This document shows positions 60,353-64,000 of a stretch of 64,000 nucleotides of DNA, one piece after another. A model generated the notes under the pieces. It saw only the letters and a list, made by a program, of their open reading frames with translations, made no database searches and had not been told where the DNA came from. The stretch comes from Tissierella sp. GTDB lineage: Bacteria > Bacillota > Clostridia > Tissierellales > Tissierellaceae. The DNA is taken from positions 1-64,000 of the forward strand of contig JAAYGX010000077.1 in the NCBI GenBank assembly GCA_012735585.1, in the 5' to 3' direction. How positions within the stretch are numbered: position 1 is the stretch's first letter; each line of letters opens with the position of its first letter. The position numbers were made by a program, and so were the translations under genes.

Positions 60353-60550
60353 ATGAATGGTACAGTAAAATGGTTTAACGCAGAAAAAGGATTTGGATTT
60401 ATCACTACAGAAGAAGGAAATGACGTATTCGCTCACTTCTCACAAATCCAAAAAGACGGTTTCAAATCTTTAGAAGAAGGCCAAGAAGTTGAATTCGACG
60501 TAGTTGAAGGACAAAAAGGTCTTCAAGCTGAAAACATCGTTGTAAGATAA
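60353..60550 (+). CDS. Cold-shock protein (CspA family)
   Basis: 65-residue single-stranded nucleic-acid-binding protein. RNP1 is KGFGFITTE and RNP2 is [10 protein letters not shown], after the [15 protein letters not shown] start. The ATG at 60353 is eight bases after GGAGG; an in-frame codon 15 bases earlier lies inside that site. Codon usage is biased as in highly expressed genes. The upstream 267-base gap shows no other gene; a TTCCA/TGGAA hairpin (about 60260-60275) may belong to its leader. Confidence 0.96.
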   Translation: MNGTVKWFNAEKGFGFITTEEGNDVFAHFSQIQKDGFKSLEEGQEVEFDVVEGQKGLQAENIVVR

Positions 60551-60570
60551 TTAAAATAGTAAATATTTTG

Positions 60571-60605
60571 CCCCTAGAATGTAATCATTCTAGGGGTTTT
60601 TATTT
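60571..60605 (+). terminator. Terminator of the cold-shock gene
   Basis: CCCCTAGAATG/CATTCTAGGGG hairpin followed by T5. Confidence 0.9.
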
Positions 60606-60677
60606 TGTCTCTTTTAATATTGGTTATGCTTTAATTTCCAATTCACCTAGATGTTCTCCATTTTTCTGCTCTAATTC

Positions 60678-60704
60678 TATAATTTTACCTCATTTTGCCG
60701 ATAT
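60678..60704 (+). promoter_or_regulatory. Sigma-D promoter of chemoreceptor 2
   Basis: TATA (60678-60681), 15 bases, GCCGATAT (60697-60704). It has the same -10 element as the chemoreceptor 1 promoter. Confidence 0.82.
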
Positions 60705-60760
60705 ATACATTTGGCAGCGATTTAATTCAAAGCAAAATTCATTATAAGGAGACATAATTT

Positions 60761-62809
60761 ATGAAATTCAAGTCAACAAAAAGAAGTATTAACACCAATT
60801 CTATTAAGGTGAGATTATTGATTATACCAATAATTGTAGTAATGTTAATTATATCGGGAATAGGGGTAATCTCTACTTTCAATACAAGGACAAGTCTACT
60901 CAATGAAATGAGTGCAAATGGCTTATTCATATTAGAAGAATTTATCGGTAGAATTAAGGATAATTCACAATCCTTAGAGTTAATAAACCATAGTATGGAA
61001 GAAAATATCAGATCTGGAGTTCGATCTACCTTCAGACTACAAGATGAATTAAGTAGTACAAGAATAACAGAATTAGCAGAAGATTTGGGAGTAAGTGAAA
61101 TAAACGTTTTTAACTCTGAAGGTGTAATATTATATTCAAATATCCCTGCTTACATTGGTTTGAAGCCTACTTCCGAAGATACTATACATAGCTTTTTTAC
61201 AAATGATGACAAGGAAATGATGGAAGATATTAGGCTAGATCCAAGATCCAATACCTACAATAAATACGGAATTATAAGAAATTCAGATGGTACTAGTATA
61301 CAAGTGGGAATTGATCCTGATTACCTTAGTAATTTAACAGAAGAATTTAGTTATCAAAGACTGATAGAGGACTTAGCTTCAAATGAGAAAGTTGTCTATG
61401 CACTTTTTACAGATACAAACCTACAGGTTAGCGCCCATAGTATAAAAGACCGTATCGGCCTAGACCTTTCCCAAGACGAAGGAACTATTGCAGCAATTGT
61501 AAATGGCGTACCTTATACATCAGAGTATGAGTTTGGGGACGAAAAAATCCCAGTTTATGATATAGTACATCCAGTAGTTATAGATGGCGAGCTTTTGGGA
61601 GCAGTAAATATTGGGTTTTCTATGGAAAACACTAATGCCGCCATAAGTAGAAATATGCTTGTTGTTTATACCACTGGTGCAATTTCAGTTTTATTGTTAG
61701 GTTTTATTTTGTTTTCTACATCTAATTATGCTATAAAAACCATAAATCAACTAAAAGTGATTATGAACTTTATGGCGTCAGGAGACTTTAGTAAGGACGT
61801 ACCTGAAGATTTAATTACTAAAAAAGATGAATTTGGAGAGATATCTCAGTCAGTTGCTGTTATGCAAGACTCCATAAGAAATATTATTAGAGGAGTCTTA
61901 GATAAGTCCCAAATAGTAGCTGCTCATTCTGAAGAGTTAACAGCCACTACCCAACAATCTACCCTGGCTGCCGAAGAAGTATCTCGATCCATTGAAGGAA
62001 TAGCTCATGGTGCCAGTGAACAAGCACGAGAAACAGAGCAAGGATTTGAATCAGTTGTAGAGCTTGGAGATGCAGTTGTTAAAAATATAAACTACATACA
62101 ACAATTAAATAAGTCAACTGAAAAAGTAAATCAACTTAAAAATGAAGGTGTTGATCTGATTGAAGATCTTGTAGAAAAAACTAATATAAGTAACCAATCG
62201 GCTAAAGAAATTAAAGAAGTAATTAATAATACCAACCAAAGCGCAAATAAAATCGTGACAGCCAGTGAGATGATTAAAAGTATTGCAGAGCAAACAAATC
62301 TATTGGCTTTAAACGCAGCTATTGAAGCTGCTAGAGCTGGAGAATCTGGCAAAGGATTTGCTGTAGTTGCAGATGAAATTCGAAAACTTGCTGAAGAATC
62401 TAATAAATTTACAGAAGAAATCAGCCTCATAATTAACGACCTTACAGACAAAACATCTAAGGCAGTAGAAATTATGGAGGAAGTAGAAAAGATAGAAGCT
62501 TCCCAAAATACAAGTGTAAACATGACTAGTAATAAATTTGATGGCATTGCTGAATCCATAGAAGAGATGAGACAAGCAATATATACAGTCAGTGAATCCA
62601 GTAATGAAATGGGACTTCAAAAGGAGAAAATTACTAGAATTATAGAAAATCTTTCAGCTATATCAGAAGAAAATGCTGCAGGCAGTCAAGAAGCATCGGC
62701 ATCTGTAGAAGAACAAACGGCTGCTATGATAGAAATCTCTAACTCAAGTGAAGAACTAGCAAATATAGCTGAAGAACTAAACAATCAAGTAGAAAAATTT
62801 ATAATATAG
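60761..62809 (+). CDS. Methyl-accepting chemotaxis protein (paralogue 2)
   Basis: 682 residues, closely matching the receptor at 33079-35217 over its whole length but starting about 30 residues nearer TM1 ([20 protein letters not shown]). A Cache-like sensor follows, with variation concentrated in its first half. TM2 ([18 protein letters not shown]), HAMP and the signalling tip ([20 protein letters not shown]) complete it. AAGGAG precedes the ATG by nine bases. The conserved cytoplasmic domain against a diverged sensor suggests duplication and ligand change. Confidence 0.95.
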   Translation: MKFKSTKRSINTNSIKVRLLIIPIIVVMLIISGIGVISTFNTRTSLLNEMSANGLFILEEFIGRIKDNSQSLELINHSMEENIRSGVRSTFRLQDELSSTRITELAEDLGVSEINVFNSEGVILYSNIPAYIGLKPTSEDTIHSFFTNDDKEMMEDIRLDPRSNTYNKYGIIRNSDGTSIQVGIDPDYLSNLTEEFSYQRLIEDLASNEKVVYALFTDTNLQVSAHSIKDRIGLDLSQDEGTIAAIVNGVPYTSEYEFGDEKIPVYDIVHPVVIDGELLGAVNIGFSMENTNAAISRNMLVVYTTGAISVLLLGFILFSTSNYAIKTINQLKVIMNFMASGDFSKDVPEDLITKKDEFGEISQSVAVMQDSIRNIIRGVLDKSQIVAAHSEELTATTQQSTLAAEEVSRSIEGIAHGASEQARETEQGFESVVELGDAVVKNINYIQQLNKSTEKVNQLKNEGVDLIEDLVEKTNISNQSAKEIKEVINNTNQSANKIVTASEMIKSIAEQTNLLALNAAIEAARAGESGKGFAVVADEIRKLAEESNKFTEEISLIINDLTDKTSKAVEIMEEVEKIEASQNTSVNMTSNKFDGIAESIEEMRQAIYTVSESSNEMGLQKEKITRIIENLSAISEENAAGSQEASASVEEQTAAMIEISNSSEELANIAEELNNQVEKFII

Positions 62810-62890
62810 AACAACGCCACTTTTAAGGCCTTGTCCTAGACAATCAAAAGTCTATGATAATATCTTCCACCATAGAATGAATAAACTACT

Positions 62891-62923
62891 AACCCCTAGA
62901 GCTGTTAAACTCTAGGGGTTTTT
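62891..62923. terminator. Terminator between chemoreceptor 2 and the DUF3006 gene
   Basis: AACCCCTAGAG/CTCTAGGGGTT hairpin plus T-run, placed between convergent genes. Confidence 0.88.
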
Positions 62924-62928
62924 ATGTC

Positions 62929-63126
62929 CTAATCCCATAATCCTAACCATTTCTTATCTTTCTCTTCCTTTAGAATCTTGGTTTCTTCGTGATTGATTTG
63001 TATCTCTACGATATCTCCTTCTTTAGCACCTTCTGGTACTAATTCTATAGGCATATCAATGAAGCTTTTGTCTTCCAACTCTACAACTGCAAATTCTCCT
63101 TCAAAACGATCAATGATAATTCTCAA
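62929..63126 (-). CDS. DUF3006 domain protein
   Basis: 65 residues: RIIIDRFEGEFAVVELEDKS, FIDMPIELVPEGAKEGDIV and EIQINHEET match the small DUF3006 family, an uncharacterised beta-rich domain often encoded next to ComEC-like metallo-beta-lactamase proteins, as here. The TTG at 63124-63126 follows AGAGGTG and begins the conserved part. The frame extends 12 codons upstream without a ribosome binding site. Confidence 0.82.
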   Translation of the reverse strand: MRIIIDRFEGEFAVVELEDKSFIDMPIELVPEGAKEGDIVEIQINHEETKILKEEKDKKWLGLWD

Positions 63127-63151
63127 AGTATACACCTCTGTTCTTCTAATC

Positions 63152-64000
63152 TTAGTCTTCAAATAGGCTTATTAAGTTGCCATTATTATCATATAGCTCT
63201 GCAGGGTCCGATTGACTATTACTCCAAATTCCACCGCCACTTTCCCAGATAAAGTCAACTAAATCTCTAGAATCATATCCTCCAACATCTATACTTGAAC
63301 CAGCCCTAAGGATGTAACTAGGAAAAATAAATTCCTGATTTCCTCTAACTGATACCAACTTCCATCCACTTATATCTACATCTTCATCACCATTATTTTT
63401 TATAGTAACAAATTCAGCTATTTTATCCAGTTCACTTATGACTATCTCATTAGAATCTGACTTAGGCCGATTAACATCAGGGTTAATATCAAGATCAGTA
63501 TCAATATTTGTATCAATATTACCATCTAACTCAGTCTGGATAGATAAATTCTCCCCATCAGAAGTTATGATTATAGTACCTTGGGTATCTGTACGGAAAA
63601 TCTTAATATTTGCTTTCGTAAGTTTAGCCATGACCTCTCTATGGGGATGCCCATAGGAATTATCTAAACCACTGGATATTACGCCATACTTAGGATTTAT
63701 CGCTTCTAAAAACTCATCGGTTGTAGAACTATTACTTCCATGATGTGGTATTTTAAGTACGTCTGATTTTAAATTACTTTTATTAAAAACATCTAGCATC
63801 TCATATTCTGATATACTTTCTGCATCTGCAGTAAATATGAAACTATTATCGCCATAGACCAGTCTAGTAGCTATTGAGTAGTCATTTAAACTTGTATATT
63901 CTTCACTATTTGGTGCTAATATGGTAAATTCAGCATCTCCTAAGGCATATTTAGTCCTGACAGCGGGAGTTGTAATCCTTAGATCATTGGCTGCCACCGC
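63152..64000 (-). CDS. Secreted MBL-fold hydrolase with lamin-tail domain (partial)
   Basis: The C-terminal 282 residues are visible; the frame runs out of the window at 64000, so the N-terminus is missing. The first part is the end of a ComEC/Rec2-type metallo-beta-lactamase domain (TRLVYGDNSFIFTADAES, VLKIPHHGSNSSTTDEFL, GVISSGLDNSYGHPH). A linker rich in Asp/Asn/Thr follows, then a lamin-tail (LTD) domain (FVTIKNNGDEDVDISGWKLV). Such proteins are exported and probably act on extracellular DNA or phosphoesters. The DUF3006 gene follows 25 bases downstream in the same direction. Confidence 0.85.
   Translation of the reverse strand, partial: AVAANDLRITTPAVRTKYALGDAEFTILAPNSEEYTSLNDYSIATRLVYGDNSFIFTADAESISEYEMLDVFNKSNLKSDVLKIPHHGSNSSTTDEFLEAINPKYGVISSGLDNSYGHPHREVMAKLTKANIKIFRTDTQGTIIITSDGENLSIQTELDGNIDTNIDTDLDINPDVNRPKSDSNEIVISELDKIAEFVTIKNNGDEDVDISGWKLVSVRGNQEFIFPSYILRAGSSIDVGGYDSRDLVDFIWESGGGIWSNSQSDPAELYDNNGNLISLFED

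Overview
The window looks like chromosome of a motile, spore-forming, amino-acid-fermenting anaerobe of the low-GC Firmicutes, probably Clostridia/Tissierellia. The evidence is AT-rich DNA, strong AGGAGG ribosome binding sites, T-box leaders, BofA and Gin sporulation proteins, sigma-D-type chemotaxis promoters, anaerobic ribonucleotide reductase NrdDG with its NrdR boxes, and an aldehyde:ferredoxin oxidoreductase. The species assignment is inference. Most genes are on the minus strand.

Layout. 0-11.6 kb: a catabolic block with TRAP transporter subunits, two M20 amidohydrolases, alanine racemase, an AGCS symporter, an Asp/Glu-racemase-superfamily enzyme, a PucR regulator and methionine gamma-lyase. 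Six copies of one bipartite motif lie upstream of its transcription units. 11.6-15.9 kb: gin, L25/Ctc, bofA and yaaL (sporulation neighbourhood), a tRNA-Val with odd bases flanked by tandem 57-nt hairpin repeats, YitT, a divergent cis-prenyltransferase and a YwlG protein. 16-23.2 kb: a DUF4349 lipoprotein, nrdDG, an ABC exporter and DHFR. 23.2-27.7 kb: a HepT toxin remnant and a five-gene two-component/ABC cassette bounded by copies of one hairpin repeat. 27.8-35.2 kb: a stalk-domain protein, an NSS transporter with tryptophanase, a YheO-type regulator and a chemoreceptor.

35.3-49 kb is a molybdenum/tungsten-enzyme island. FdhD and two TatA plus TatC run on the plus strand. They converge on a nine-gene cofactor and molybdate operon (MPT-binding protein, moeA, mobB, moaA, moaC-MOSC fusion, modABC, mogA). 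Upstream of that operon lies a YdhY/YdhV/YdhW-like set: a Tat-signal ferredoxin, an AOR-family oxidoreductase and an accessory protein. 49-60 kb concerns amino acids, especially sulfur amino acids. It holds a T-box-controlled class V aminotransferase, a brnQ plus PLP lyase operon behind a sigma-54 promoter next to its likely enhancer-binding protein, a T-box-controlled metNIQ operon and homoserine dehydrogenase. 60-64 kb has a glutaredoxin, a cold-shock protein, a second chemoreceptor, a DUF3006 protein and the end of a secreted MBL-fold/lamin-tail protein.

The least explained signals are: (a) a structured 116-162 nt element found three times, always between a T-box terminator and the start codon; (b) the six-copy motif around the PucR gene; (c) the 57-nt tandem hairpin repeats abutting a tRNA that lacks U33; and (d) a duplicated palindromic promoter element, one copy of which drives no visible gene.
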